Made by a program: the position numbers and the translations under genes
Notes under the pieces: generated by a model
The model's input: only the letters and a program-made list of their open reading frames with translations
Told to the model about the DNA's origin: nothing
Database searches by the model: none
NCBI GenBank assembly: GCA_019639235.1
Contig: JAHBSG010000015.1
Coordinates: 36,912 to 100,911 of the forward strand
Direction: 5' to 3'
DNA length: 64,000 bases
Source: Acidobacteriota bacterium
GTDB taxonomy: Bacteria > Acidobacteriota > Blastocatellia > Pyrinomonadales > Pyrinomonadaceae
Shown here: piece after piece, positions 44,454 through 55,554 of the stretch
Position numbering within the stretch: the first letter of the stretch is position 1
Layout of the letters: every line of letters begins with the position of its first letter

Positions 44454-46052
44454 ATGGCAGACGAACGGCGTGAGCGATTCCTGACCTCATCAGGCATAGA
44501 ACTCCCGAACGACTTTAACCCCGATAATGTCTCGGCGCTCGATCCTGTGGCGGACCTCGGCGCTCCGGGCGAATTTCCATATACCCGCGGAGTTCGCCGA
44601 AATATGTACCGCGGCCGTTTTTGGACGATGCGGCAATATGCCGGATTTGCGACGGCCAAAGAATCGAACGAGCGGTATAAATACCTGCTCTCGCAAGGCA
44701 CGACCGGCCTCAGCGTCGCGTTCGACCTGCCGACCCAGATCGGGCTCGATTCCGACGACCCGCTCGCTCTCGGCGAGGTCGGCAAGGTAGGCGTTGCGAT
44801 CGACAGCATCGAAGATATGCTGACGCTGTTCGACGGCATTCCGCTCGACCGCGTTTCGACCTCGATGACGATAAACGCAACGGCATCGACACTTCTCTGC
44901 CTTTACCTCGCCGTTGCCCGCCGCCAGGGCGTCGGCTTTGACAAGGTAAACGGGACGATCCAGAACGACATCCTTAAGGAATACATCGCCCGCGGCACTT
45001 ACATCTATCCACCGAAGCCATCGCTCAGGCTGATCACGGACACCTTCGCCTTTTGCGCCGCAGAAGTTCCGAACTGGAACACGATCTCGATCTCCGGTTA
45101 CCACATCCGCGAGGCGGGTTCGACCGCCGCTCAAGAGCTTGCGTTCACGCTCGCCGATGCCATCTGCTATGTCCAGGCGGCGATCGACGTCGGGCTCGAT
45201 GTCGATGACTTCGGCCCGCGGCTTTCGTTCTTTTTCAACGCCCATAACGACCTCTTGGAAGAGGTCGCGAAGTTCCGTGCGGCCCGCCGGCTTTGGGCCC
45301 GGATAATGCGCGACCGCTTCGGGGCAAAGGCCGCAAAGTCGCAGATGCTTCGCTTTCACACGCAAACGGCCGGCTCGACCCTCACTGCTCAGCAGCCCGA
45401 GGTCAACGTCGTCCGAACGACCATTCAGGCACTCGCCGCCGTGCTAGGGGGCACGCAAAGCCTCCACACCAACTCGATGGACGAGGCCCTCTCGCTCCCG
45501 ACCGAACAGGCCGCCAGGGTCGCTCTCCGCACGCAACAGGTGATCGCCCACGAATCCGGTGTCGCGAATACCGTCGATCCGCTGGCCGGAAGCTACGCCA
45601 TCGAGGAACTCACGACCCGCCTCGAACAGCTAGCCGAGGACTACATCAAGAAGATCGACGACATGGGCGGCATGCTCCGAGCCATCGAGACCGGCTACGT
45701 TCAGCGTGAGATTCAGGAAGCGGCCTACGAATACCAAAAAGCCGTTGAAAGCGAGGATGCGATCGTCGTTGGCGTCAATCGGTTCCGCATCGAGGAGGAC
45801 GAGCACATCCCGACGCTCTCGGTCGATCCGGCGATCGAACGCGATCAGGTCGAGCGGCTTCGGGCGTTTCGTTCGCGGCGCGATGCGGCAAAAGCCGAGG
45901 CATCATTGCTCAAGCTGAAAGAAGCTGCGGCGGGCACGGAAAACCTGCTTCCACGTATCCTTGACTGCGTCGAAGCCTCGGTAACCGTGGGCGAGATAGG
46001 CCACGCTTTACGCGGCGTTTGGGGCGAATATCAGGAAGCCGTGACCATATAA
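44454..46052 (+). CDS. Methylmalonyl-CoA mutase-type large subunit (no cobalamin domain)
   Basis: 532 aa; the TIM-barrel catalytic part only. Conserved features: [81 protein letters not shown], and [20 protein letters not shown]. The adenosylcobalamin-binding domain must come from a separate small subunit, which is not in the window. Substrate could be methylmalonyl-, ethylmalonyl- or isobutyryl-CoA; the conserved [13 protein letters not shown] start fits the methylmalonyl group. A terminator follows. Confidence 0.9.
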   Translation: MADERRERFLTSSGIELPNDFNPDNVSALDPVADLGAPGEFPYTRGVRRNMYRGRFWTMRQYAGFATAKESNERYKYLLSQGTTGLSVAFDLPTQIGLDSDDPLALGEVGKVGVAIDSIEDMLTLFDGIPLDRVSTSMTINATASTLLCLYLAVARRQGVGFDKVNGTIQNDILKEYIARGTYIYPPKPSLRLITDTFAFCAAEVPNWNTISISGYHIREAGSTAAQELAFTLADAICYVQAAIDVGLDVDDFGPRLSFFFNAHNDLLEEVAKFRAARRLWARIMRDRFGAKAAKSQMLRFHTQTAGSTLTAQQPEVNVVRTTIQALAAVLGGTQSLHTNSMDEALSLPTEQAARVALRTQQVIAHESGVANTVDPLAGSYAIEELTTRLEQLAEDYIKKIDDMGGMLRAIETGYVQREIQEAAYEYQKAVESEDAIVVGVNRFRIEEDEHIPTLSVDPAIERDQVERLRAFRSRRDAAKAEASLLKLKEAAAGTENLLPRILDCVEASVTVGEIGHALRGVWGEYQEAVTI

Positions 46053-46091
46053 AAAACCGCTGACAAGAGCCCTCCGGCTGTGCTAATCTTA

Positions 46092-46126
46092 AAGGGTGCC
46101 CGAATTTGGGTACCCTTCGTTCTTTT
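46092..46126 (+). terminator. Intrinsic terminator after mutase gene
   Basis: A 10-bp stem (AAGGGTGCCC / GGGTACCCTT, one G-U pair), six-base loop, then CGTTCTTTT. Ends about 30 bp before the PilT-like gene start. Confidence 0.7.
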
Positions 46127-46158
46127 GCCTCACAAATCGCTCCCGTCCCGTCGAAAAA

Positions 46159-47820
46159 ATGGAAAAGCTTAACCAGTATCTAAGCGTACTAATGTCGAGT
46201 TCGAGCGAGGAACTCCGCCTCGAACCAAACAAGAACCCCGTCGTCTTCTCGGCGAACGGTACGGCCGATGTCGCCGCCGAGTCGCTCTCCGGTTCGGAGA
46301 TAACAAGCCTCGTCTTTCCGCTGATCCCGCCCGATGTTCGCCTGAAGCTACCGTCGTCAAGTGAGGTCGAGTTCACCCATCCGCACAATCTCGGCAACTT
46401 TCAGTTCCATATTCGCAAATCGCCCGCTGGCTTCGTCGTATCCGTCAAGCCGATCTTTTCGCGGCAGTCGCGTGTGCATGCGGCCGCCAGCCCGATCGAA
46501 CCGCTTCGCTTCGAGGAACGCCCGGAGGAACCGGACCTCACGGAACTTCCCGCCGTTGAGGCCTTTGACGGCTCCGACGCGGCCGAGCCGCTTCCGCCGA
46601 TCTATGAGGAGCCTTCCGGATTTGTCCCGCCGCCTCGCGAATACGTTCCCGAACCCGAGGTCGTCGAACCGGCCGTCGCTGTCGAGGCCGCCCCGATCGT
46701 TGACCGGCGGCAGGCCGATCGCCGAAAGGTAAACCTTGTGATGGTGGACCGGATGGAAGCTCTTTTCCGGCAAATGGCCGAGGTCGGCGCGTCCGACCTG
46801 CACCTCTCGGCGGACGTTGTCCCGATGGTGCGAAAGGACGGCAAGATCCAGCAACTCGAATGCGACGAGGGCGTGCTCACACCCGACCTTATCGCTGAGC
46901 TTTTAACGTCGATAATGCCGGAAAAGAACCGCGAAGAATTTGCCCGGCGGAGCGATACCGACTTTGCCTACGAGATCCTCGGGCTTGCCCGTTTCCGCTG
47001 CAACGTCTTCCGCGACCGCAAAGGCATGGGCGGCGTTTTCCGCATCATCCCGTCGAAGATATTGACGGCAGAGGACCTTGGGCTTTCAAAGGCGATAATG
47101 GATCTCTGCAATCTTTCGAAAGGCCTTGTCGTCGTCACCGGCCCGACCGGATCGGGCAAATCGACCACGCTCTGCGCGATGATCGACGCGATCAACAAGA
47201 ACCGCGACGACCATATCCTGACCATCGAGGATCCGATCGAATTCGTCCACGAAAACCAAAAGTGCCTCATCAATCAGCGTGAAGTCCACAACCACACCGA
47301 GTCGTTCAAGGATGCTCTTCGTGCCGCACTCCGCGAAGACCCGGACATCGTCCTCGTCGGCGAAATGCGTGACCTTGAAACGATCTCGATCGCCATCGAG
47401 ACGGCCGAAACGGGCCACCTCGTTTTCGGCACTTTGCACACCACGACCGCGGCCTCAACCGTTGACCGCATCATCGACCAGTTCCCTGCCGACCGGCAGC
47501 AGCAGATCCGCGTGATGCTTTCCGAATCGCTCAAGGGCGTCATCGCTCAAACGCTTTTGCCAAAGAAAGGCGGCGGACGCGTCGCGGCACTTGAGGTCCT
47601 CATCGTTACACCGGCGATCAGCAACCTCATCCGCGAAGGCAAGACGTTCCAGATACCTTCGGCGATGCAAACCGGAAAAACGCACGGCATGGTCGTGCTC
47701 AACGACGCCCTCTTTGCGTTGGTGCAAAAAGGCATCGTCGAGCCGCGTGACGCCTACATCAAGGCCGTCGACAAGGTCGGCTTTGAGACGATGCTGACCC
47801 GCGGCGGTTTCAAGCTCTAA
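46159..47820 (+). CDS. PilT/PilU-like type IV pilus ATPase with extra N-terminal domain
   Basis: 553 aa from the ATG at 46159. Residues from about 195 on are a full PilT: MEALFRQMAEVGASDLHLSADVVPMVRKDGKIQ, Walker A GPTGSGKST near residue 330, the HILTIEDPIEF Asp box, HNHTESF His box, DPDIVLVGEMRD Walker B and the C-terminal region. The first about 110 residues look like a second, degenerate copy of the PilT N-terminal domain (SSSSEELRLEPNKNPVVFSANG), joined by an acidic Pro-rich linker. Likely drives retraction of type IV pili. No pilus genes are adjacent. Confidence 0.92.
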   Translation: MEKLNQYLSVLMSSSSEELRLEPNKNPVVFSANGTADVAAESLSGSEITSLVFPLIPPDVRLKLPSSSEVEFTHPHNLGNFQFHIRKSPAGFVVSVKPIFSRQSRVHAAASPIEPLRFEERPEEPDLTELPAVEAFDGSDAAEPLPPIYEEPSGFVPPPREYVPEPEVVEPAVAVEAAPIVDRRQADRRKVNLVMVDRMEALFRQMAEVGASDLHLSADVVPMVRKDGKIQQLECDEGVLTPDLIAELLTSIMPEKNREEFARRSDTDFAYEILGLARFRCNVFRDRKGMGGVFRIIPSKILTAEDLGLSKAIMDLCNLSKGLVVVTGPTGSGKSTTLCAMIDAINKNRDDHILTIEDPIEFVHENQKCLINQREVHNHTESFKDALRAALREDPDIVLVGEMRDLETISIAIETAETGHLVFGTLHTTTAASTVDRIIDQFPADRQQQIRVMLSESLKGVIAQTLLPKKGGGRVAALEVLIVTPAISNLIREGKTFQIPSAMQTGKTHGMVVLNDALFALVQKGIVEPRDAYIKAVDKVGFETMLTRGGFKL

Positions 47821-47826
47821 TTTAGA

Positions 47827-49656
47827 TCAATCTTTTGTTGTAGAAGTTATCGGAAGCAGCGGTCTCGCGTTGAACGTAAATTCGCGGTCGCGGCTGCGGA
47901 GCAGAAGGTTGCGCCCATCGGTAACGGAGACGTTATTGGCAGAAAGCGTCGTTCCGGTCGCCCGCTGAAATTCGGAGATCGCCCGATTGAGGTCGGTCTG
48001 TGCCTGAAGCTCCCGGCCCTGCGAGGCGATCAGTTCATTTTGCCTCTCAAGCACGCGATAGAAAGTGGTCGTCCCTGACTGGAACTGCCGCTGCTCGCTT
48101 TCGTAGAGCTGTTCGGCTGCGGAGCGATTGACCGATGCCGAAGCAAGCCTCGCCTCCGCCGACCGAAGTGCCTGAAGCGCGTTTCGCACCTCGGCCTCGA
48201 TCGCCTGCTCGGTCTGTGCCCGTACATTTCCGAGACGTCGCTCCTCGACCAGAGTCCGGCCGAGATCGGCTTTGGCGGCCGTGTTTCCCCAAGGGAGCGT
48301 TATCGTCACTCCGACCCGGAAGGTCGGGTAGTCCTGAGCCAGCAGATTGCCGAGCGACGTCAGATAGTTTCCGACCAAATTTGGCGGGACGCGGCTCAGC
48401 CCCGTTGTCGGATCGATCGCCCTCGCGGTCTCTGCACCCGAAAGCCCCTGCGAGGAATAGGAACCGACCAGATCGATCTGCGGCTTTGTCTGATCTTCAA
48501 AAAATGCCTTGTCGATCCGATTGATCTCGGCACTCGTTTCAAGCTGGGCGATCTCCGGCCGGTTCTTGAGTGCCTCGGTTATCGCAACATCGAGCCCGAT
48601 CCGTGGAGCCTCAAAGCTGACCGGTGAAACGGGCGTCAGAGCCTGTGCCCAAACCGAGGAATTTCTATCCGGAGCGATCAGCGTCTTGAGGATGTTCTCG
48701 TTCCGCGTGACTTCTTCCTGTGCCGCGTAAACGATCTGCTCAAGCGACGTCACCTGAGCCGTCGCCGCGACGATCTCGATCGGTGCGAGCACGCCGCGTG
48801 AAACGAGTCGCTCATTACTCTCAAGCTGTGACCTCGCTTGCTTTACGGCATCTATTTGCACCTGCAAGTTTCTTAGGGCGAACGCAAGGTTCCAGTATGC
48901 CTGTTCGACCCTTGAGATGACCTCGATCGCCTGCGCCCGAAACTGTGAATCGCTGAGGCTCAGGTTCTTTTTCGCGATCTCGATCTGCCGGCGGTTGTTG
49001 TCGGTCGAGCGGTTGCGAAGCAGCGGCTGCGTGTACTGAAATGTAAGAAGCGTCGGGTAGTTCGGGTTCAAGAATGCGTTCGTGTTGCTCGTTGTCGAAC
49101 GGGTCGAATCGAACCTTGCTACGTACGAGCCGCCGAACTTTCGCGTAAAGCCCTGCACGCCACCTGAGCCGAAGAATCTCGTGTTCGTCACCGAGCCGTT
49201 GACCGCTCCGCCGATCAGCGATGCGACCGGCGTCGTCGTCCGCTCGTAAAACCCTTCTGAGAAGATCTCGGGGTCGTAAACACCTTCTGCCCTCTTTAAG
49301 TTGAACTCGGCAATCTCGACATCGTTTCGCGAGATAGCGATGGCGTTATTGTTTTCCAGAGCCAGCCTGATGGCGTTATCAAGCGTCAGCGGAACCTGGT
49401 TGCCGACATCGACCCCGACCCGGCTCGTCGTCGGGAGCGGCCGAGGCGGAGCCTTGAAATCAGGTGCGACCGGCGGCGTTTCGGTGGGCAGATCGGCCGG
49501 CGGCGTCCGCTCGATCGGGATCGGAGTTGGCGAAGGAAGCGGCGGAGCATCCTGAGCCGCCGCGGTCAAGGCCGAAAGCAGAGATGCAACGAGGACCGCC
49601 GCGGCCCAAACGGCCGTGCGCAGAATTAGCCCTGTAGAAGACGCTGTTAAATTCAT
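47827..49656 (-). CDS. TolC-family outer-membrane efflux protein
   Basis: 609 aa from the ATG at 49656. Signal peptide (VLVASLLSALTAAAQ) and a Pro-rich segment precede the two OEP repeats: LTLDNAIRLALENNNAIAISRNDVEIAEFNLKRAEG and later VAITEALKNRPEIAQLETSAEINRIDKAFFEDQTKPQIDLVGSY. Both carry the long helical hairpins and strands that build the outer-membrane channel and periplasmic tunnel. It begins 4 bp after the RND gene ends, so the tripartite pump is one operon (adaptor, pump, channel). Confidence 0.94.
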   Translation of the reverse strand: MNLTASSTGLILRTAVWAAAVLVASLLSALTAAAQDAPPLPSPTPIPIERTPPADLPTETPPVAPDFKAPPRPLPTTSRVGVDVGNQVPLTLDNAIRLALENNNAIAISRNDVEIAEFNLKRAEGVYDPEIFSEGFYERTTTPVASLIGGAVNGSVTNTRFFGSGGVQGFTRKFGGSYVARFDSTRSTTSNTNAFLNPNYPTLLTFQYTQPLLRNRSTDNNRRQIEIAKKNLSLSDSQFRAQAIEVISRVEQAYWNLAFALRNLQVQIDAVKQARSQLESNERLVSRGVLAPIEIVAATAQVTSLEQIVYAAQEEVTRNENILKTLIAPDRNSSVWAQALTPVSPVSFEAPRIGLDVAITEALKNRPEIAQLETSAEINRIDKAFFEDQTKPQIDLVGSYSSQGLSGAETARAIDPTTGLSRVPPNLVGNYLTSLGNLLAQDYPTFRVGVTITLPWGNTAAKADLGRTLVEERRLGNVRAQTEQAIEAEVRNALQALRSAEARLASASVNRSAAEQLYESEQRQFQSGTTTFYRVLERQNELIASQGRELQAQTDLNRAISEFQRATGTTLSANNVSVTDGRNLLLRSRDREFTFNARPLLPITSTTKD

Positions 49657-49660
49657 CGGA

Positions 49661-52924
<3,264 letters not shown>

Positions 52925-52944
52925 AGTAAGAAATCCCCTTGTCG

Positions 52945-54258
52945 TTAAACCGCCACTCTTGCGCCCTCATAGAGCTGATCAAGGTTGCTCGTCGCAACCG
53001 TCTCGTCGGCCTCAACGCCGATAAGGATCTGAACGCTGTCGCCTTCTTCCGGGCCGGGCTGGACCGTACGCAGCCGTGCCAGGCCGTCCTGGATCACGAA
53101 CACGCGATACGAACCGGTCGGCACGTGGTTGTAAAGCGCCGACTTCGGAATGAAAACGCCCACCGAGCCGCCTTCTTTATTGATGCGAGCGGTCGCGAAC
53201 ATTCCCTGCCTCAGTGCGTTGTCGCCGTTCTCTACCGATGCCTCGACGATCGCCGAACGCGATGCGGCATCGACCGCCGGATTTATCGCCGTAACAACCC
53301 CCGAGAACCGCCGGTCGCGATAGGCCTCGACCTCGATCGAAACGCCGCGGCCCATGCTCACGAACGGAACGTCAGCCTCGGCGACCTGGATCTCGATCTT
53401 CATCGGATTGGTCCGAAGCAGCGTGGCCACCACGGTCGCCGTCGAAACGAATTCGCCGACCGCGACTTGCCGTTCGCTCACAAAGCCGGAGAAAGGCGCC
53501 CGGATGACCGTGTCTGTCAGGGCCTGCTCCGCTATCTGGACCTGAGCACGGGCTGATTCGACAGCCGCCTCGGCACTGCGGATCTGCTCGTTGTTCTGGC
53601 GGGCAGCGTTGATCTGGGCATTGAGCTGCTCCTGAGCACTGTTGACCCTCGCCCTTGCCGTATCGCGGGCCAGCCGAAACTGCTCGTAGGTCACCATTGC
53701 GACGTCTCCGGTCTCGACGAGTTCGCGATACCGCTTCTCGTTCGCCTCGGCTTGGCGAAACTCTGCCACAAGCTGCTCGTAGTTGGCATTCGCCGCACGA
53801 ACTTCCGGGATCGACGACGCGTTGAAATTGCCTCTCGGCCCGAGCCCAAGCCTCGCCTCTGCCTGTCGGACCGCCGCGACCGCTTGCTTGACGCTTGCCT
53901 GCGCCGATGCGAGCTGAAGCCGTGCGTCGCGGTCATCGATCCGGGCAATGACAGCTCCCTGCGAGACGAACTGGCCGACGTTCACCGCGATGTCTGCGAC
54001 CTTGCCGGCCACCTTCGGAGCGATGTTCGAGCGCTCATCCGCGACAAGCGAACCGGTCGCCTGGATGAAAGCCGGAACCGGACGCGACTCCGACCTTCCG
54101 GTCGTGACCGCGATCGCCGCGTTCTCCGGTGAGGTCGCGGTTCCGGTTTCCTGTGTTGCCGCCGGTTGGGAAGATGAACACGATGCCCCCGCAAGGACAG
54201 CAAGCGAAAGTGAAAGCAACGTCAACGAACGTAATGATGGCCGGAGGCTTTTTCGCAT
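52945..54258 (-). CDS. RND efflux periplasmic adaptor (MFP) lipoprotein
   Basis: 437 aa; links the RND pump to the outer-membrane channel. Lipobox LAGASC with Cys at 27. Biotinyl-lipoyl half motifs appear at each side (VGQFVSQGAVIARIDDRDARLQLASAQA and IRAPFSGFVSERQVAVGEFV), separated by a long coiled-coil hairpin (about 125-230, rich in Ala/Glu/Gln). The beta-barrel and MP domains follow, ending PEEGDSVQILIGVEADETV. First gene of the operon; its upstream region has a TATAAT box with an adjacent inverted repeat. Confidence 0.94.
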   Translation of the reverse strand: MRKSLRPSLRSLTLLSLSLAVLAGASCSSSQPAATQETGTATSPENAAIAVTTGRSESRPVPAFIQATGSLVADERSNIAPKVAGKVADIAVNVGQFVSQGAVIARIDDRDARLQLASAQASVKQAVAAVRQAEARLGLGPRGNFNASSIPEVRAANANYEQLVAEFRQAEANEKRYRELVETGDVAMVTYEQFRLARDTARARVNSAQEQLNAQINAARQNNEQIRSAEAAVESARAQVQIAEQALTDTVIRAPFSGFVSERQVAVGEFVSTATVVATLLRTNPMKIEIQVAEADVPFVSMGRGVSIEVEAYRDRRFSGVVTAINPAVDAASRSAIVEASVENGDNALRQGMFATARINKEGGSVGVFIPKSALYNHVPTGSYRVFVIQDGLARLRTVQPGPEEGDSVQILIGVEADETVATSNLDQLYEGARVAV

Positions 54259-54282
54259 AGTGTTTTGGAAAAAGTAAATTGT

Positions 54283-54303
54283 ATTATACGGTTTCGCCCG
54301 AAA
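54283..54303 (-). promoter_or_regulatory. Candidate -10 box and inverted repeat of the efflux operon
   Basis: A TATAAT hexamer (54283-54288, minus strand) 25 bases before the adaptor start codon, with a perfect inverted repeat TTTCG-CC-CGAAA (54292-54303) just upstream of it. Position fits a repressor operator; no regulator gene is adjacent. A matching -35 is not clear. Confidence 0.35.
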
Positions 54304-54457
54304 TAAGATTGTATATGTAAATTTTTGTAAAAGTATGACTTACGCTAATCTCCTGCGGAGACAAGGCATAAGCCTTGGGGTTGCGCCTAAGCCAAAAAAA
54401 AGGGCACAATTAAGGGTATCGTAAGACACTAAATTTAGGATTCAACCAGGGAAGAAG

Positions 54458-54784
54458 ATGATGATCGAAGAGATCTCTGCTACCGACTTGAAAGCTCGGC
54501 TTGATGCCGGCGATAACATTCAACTAATTGACGTCCGCCAGCCCGAAGAATATTCCTTCGCCAAGATCGAAGGAGCAAAGCTGATCCCGCTCGGCGAGAT
54601 ACTTCGCCGGATGGCCGAACTCGACACTGAAAAAGAGGTCGTCATCCACTGCAAGATGGGCGGAAGAAGCGCTAGGGCGATCGAGGCCCTTCAGCAGAGC
54701 GGCTACACGGGTTCGCTAAAGAATCTGAAGGGCGGGATAACTGCCTGGTCGAACGAGGTGGACCCGAAGATACCGAAATATTGA
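54458..54784 (+). CDS. Rhodanese-like single-domain protein
   Basis: 108 aa; a cytosolic rhodanese domain with the active-site loop HCKMGGRS (catalytic Cys about residue 67), LIDVRQPEEYSFAKIEGAKLIPL before it and the closing LKGGITAWSNEVDP. Probably a thiosulfate:acceptor sulfurtransferase or a carrier of sulfane sulfur. A GGGAAGAAG site precedes the start; a second ATG follows immediately. Its neighbours are a ferredoxin-like and a glutaredoxin-like gene, suggesting a thiol/redox group. Confidence 0.92.
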   Translation: MMIEEISATDLKARLDAGDNIQLIDVRQPEEYSFAKIEGAKLIPLGEILRRMAELDTEKEVVIHCKMGGRSARAIEALQQSGYTGSLKNLKGGITAWSNEVDPKIPKY

Positions 54785-54791
54785 TCTTATT

Positions 54792-55121
54792 TCAGATGTC
54801 GATCGCGGGATTAATGTCCTCGATCGCCATTCCCGCCTTTGCATCGGTGCGGCACGACATGGCTGTCCTCGATCGGCCGTTCTCGACAACGCGAACGGTG
54901 CAATTCTGGCAGGTGCCGTTCCAGCATAGCTCGGCTTCCGAGATACGCTGCAGTTCAAGGAACTGAAGGCACCTCAGAATGGTGTTGTTTTCCGGAACGT
55001 TGTAGGCCTTTCCGCGGATCGTTATCTCGATCAGCCGTTCGAAAGGCCGAAAAATGTCCGGATCTTCCGCGTTGTCCCGGCCTTTCGCTGCTACGACCCC
55101 GTCTTGTTTTGAGGAACTCAT
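54792..55121 (-). CDS. [2Fe-2S] ferredoxin-like protein
   Basis: 109 aa. The plant-type ferredoxin cysteine set is visible: C-x4-C-x2-C (CWNGTCQNC, about residues 66-74) followed by a further Cys in AMSCRTDA. The segment IEITIRGKAYNVPENNTILRCLQF matches the strand and helix before it, as in 2Fe-2S iron-sulfur domains. No membrane or flavin domain is attached, so it is probably a small electron carrier. It converges on the rhodanese gene (8 bp) and diverges from the glutaredoxin-like gene. Confidence 0.82.
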   Translation of the reverse strand: MSSSKQDGVVAAKGRDNAEDPDIFRPFERLIEITIRGKAYNVPENNTILRCLQFLELQRISEAELCWNGTCQNCTVRVVENGRSRTAMSCRTDAKAGMAIEDINPAIDI

Positions 55122-55164
55122 CTACTTCGGTAAACTATTCCACAACAGGGGGAACGAAATCAAA

Positions 55165-55386
55165 ATGTCACTTGTAATGTACGTCAAGCCAGGTTGCCCT
55201 TACTGTGACCAGGCACGCACGCATTTCAATTCCGAAGGCATCGCTTTCGTCGAATACGATGCTCAGAACGATCTCGACCGCCAGCGGGAGATGCTCGACT
55301 TCTCCGGCGGCGACCTGACCGTTCCATGCATCGTGAAGAATGGAGAATATATCGGTTCGGGATGGGGCGATCCGCCCCGCGGCTGA
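55165..55386 (+). CDS. Glutaredoxin-like protein; possible C-terminal selenocysteine at its UGA
   Basis: 73 aa to the UGA at 55384-55386. A glutaredoxin core starts SLVMYVKPGCPYCDQA with a CPYC active site near residue 11, then VEYDAQNDLDRQREMLDFSGGDLTVPCIV and a GSGWGDPPRG end. GGGGGAACG precedes the ATG. In the related selenoprotein family (UXX-star type), the conserved end carries a final Cys or Sec, which is missing here if UGA stops translation. Reading UGA as Sec would add U-T-I-V-P-R and end at 55404. A SECIS-like hairpin lies right after the UGA. If this is wrong, the protein simply ends at residue 73. Confidence 0.85.
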   Translation: MSLVMYVKPGCPYCDQARTHFNSEGIAFVEYDAQNDLDRQREMLDFSGGDLTVPCIVKNGEYIGSGWGDPPRG

Positions 55387-55430
55387 ACGATCGTACCCCG
55401 TTGACCTGCGGTTCGTAGGTCGCAATCGTT
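55387..55430 (+). promoter_or_regulatory. Candidate bacterial SECIS element
   Basis: The core hairpin 55403-55421 is an 8-bp stem (GACCTGCG / CGTAGGTC, one G-U) with a GTT loop, closed by outer ACGAT/ATCGT arms. The loop begins 24 nt after the UGA and its first base is G, which fits the published bacterial SECIS constraints as I recall them. No T-run follows, so it is not a standard terminator. Confidence 0.5.
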
Positions 55431-55554
55431 GAATTAGCAATTTCCGATTTTGGAAATTTCGTCTTTGGGCATAGAGTAGTCTCTTACTGATCTAGGATCG
55501 CGGCGGCAATTTCTCCGGCATCTTTTTTGGCCGCAGGGCGATCCAAAATCAACT

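Noticed and set aside
44490..45365. 291-codon minus-strand ORF opposite the mutase gene
   Set aside because: Antisense of a conserved TIM barrel; no motif support.
55387..55430. Intrinsic terminator after the glutaredoxin-like gene
   Set aside because: The stem is good but no T-run follows it on the + strand, so a SECIS or other structured element is the better explanation.
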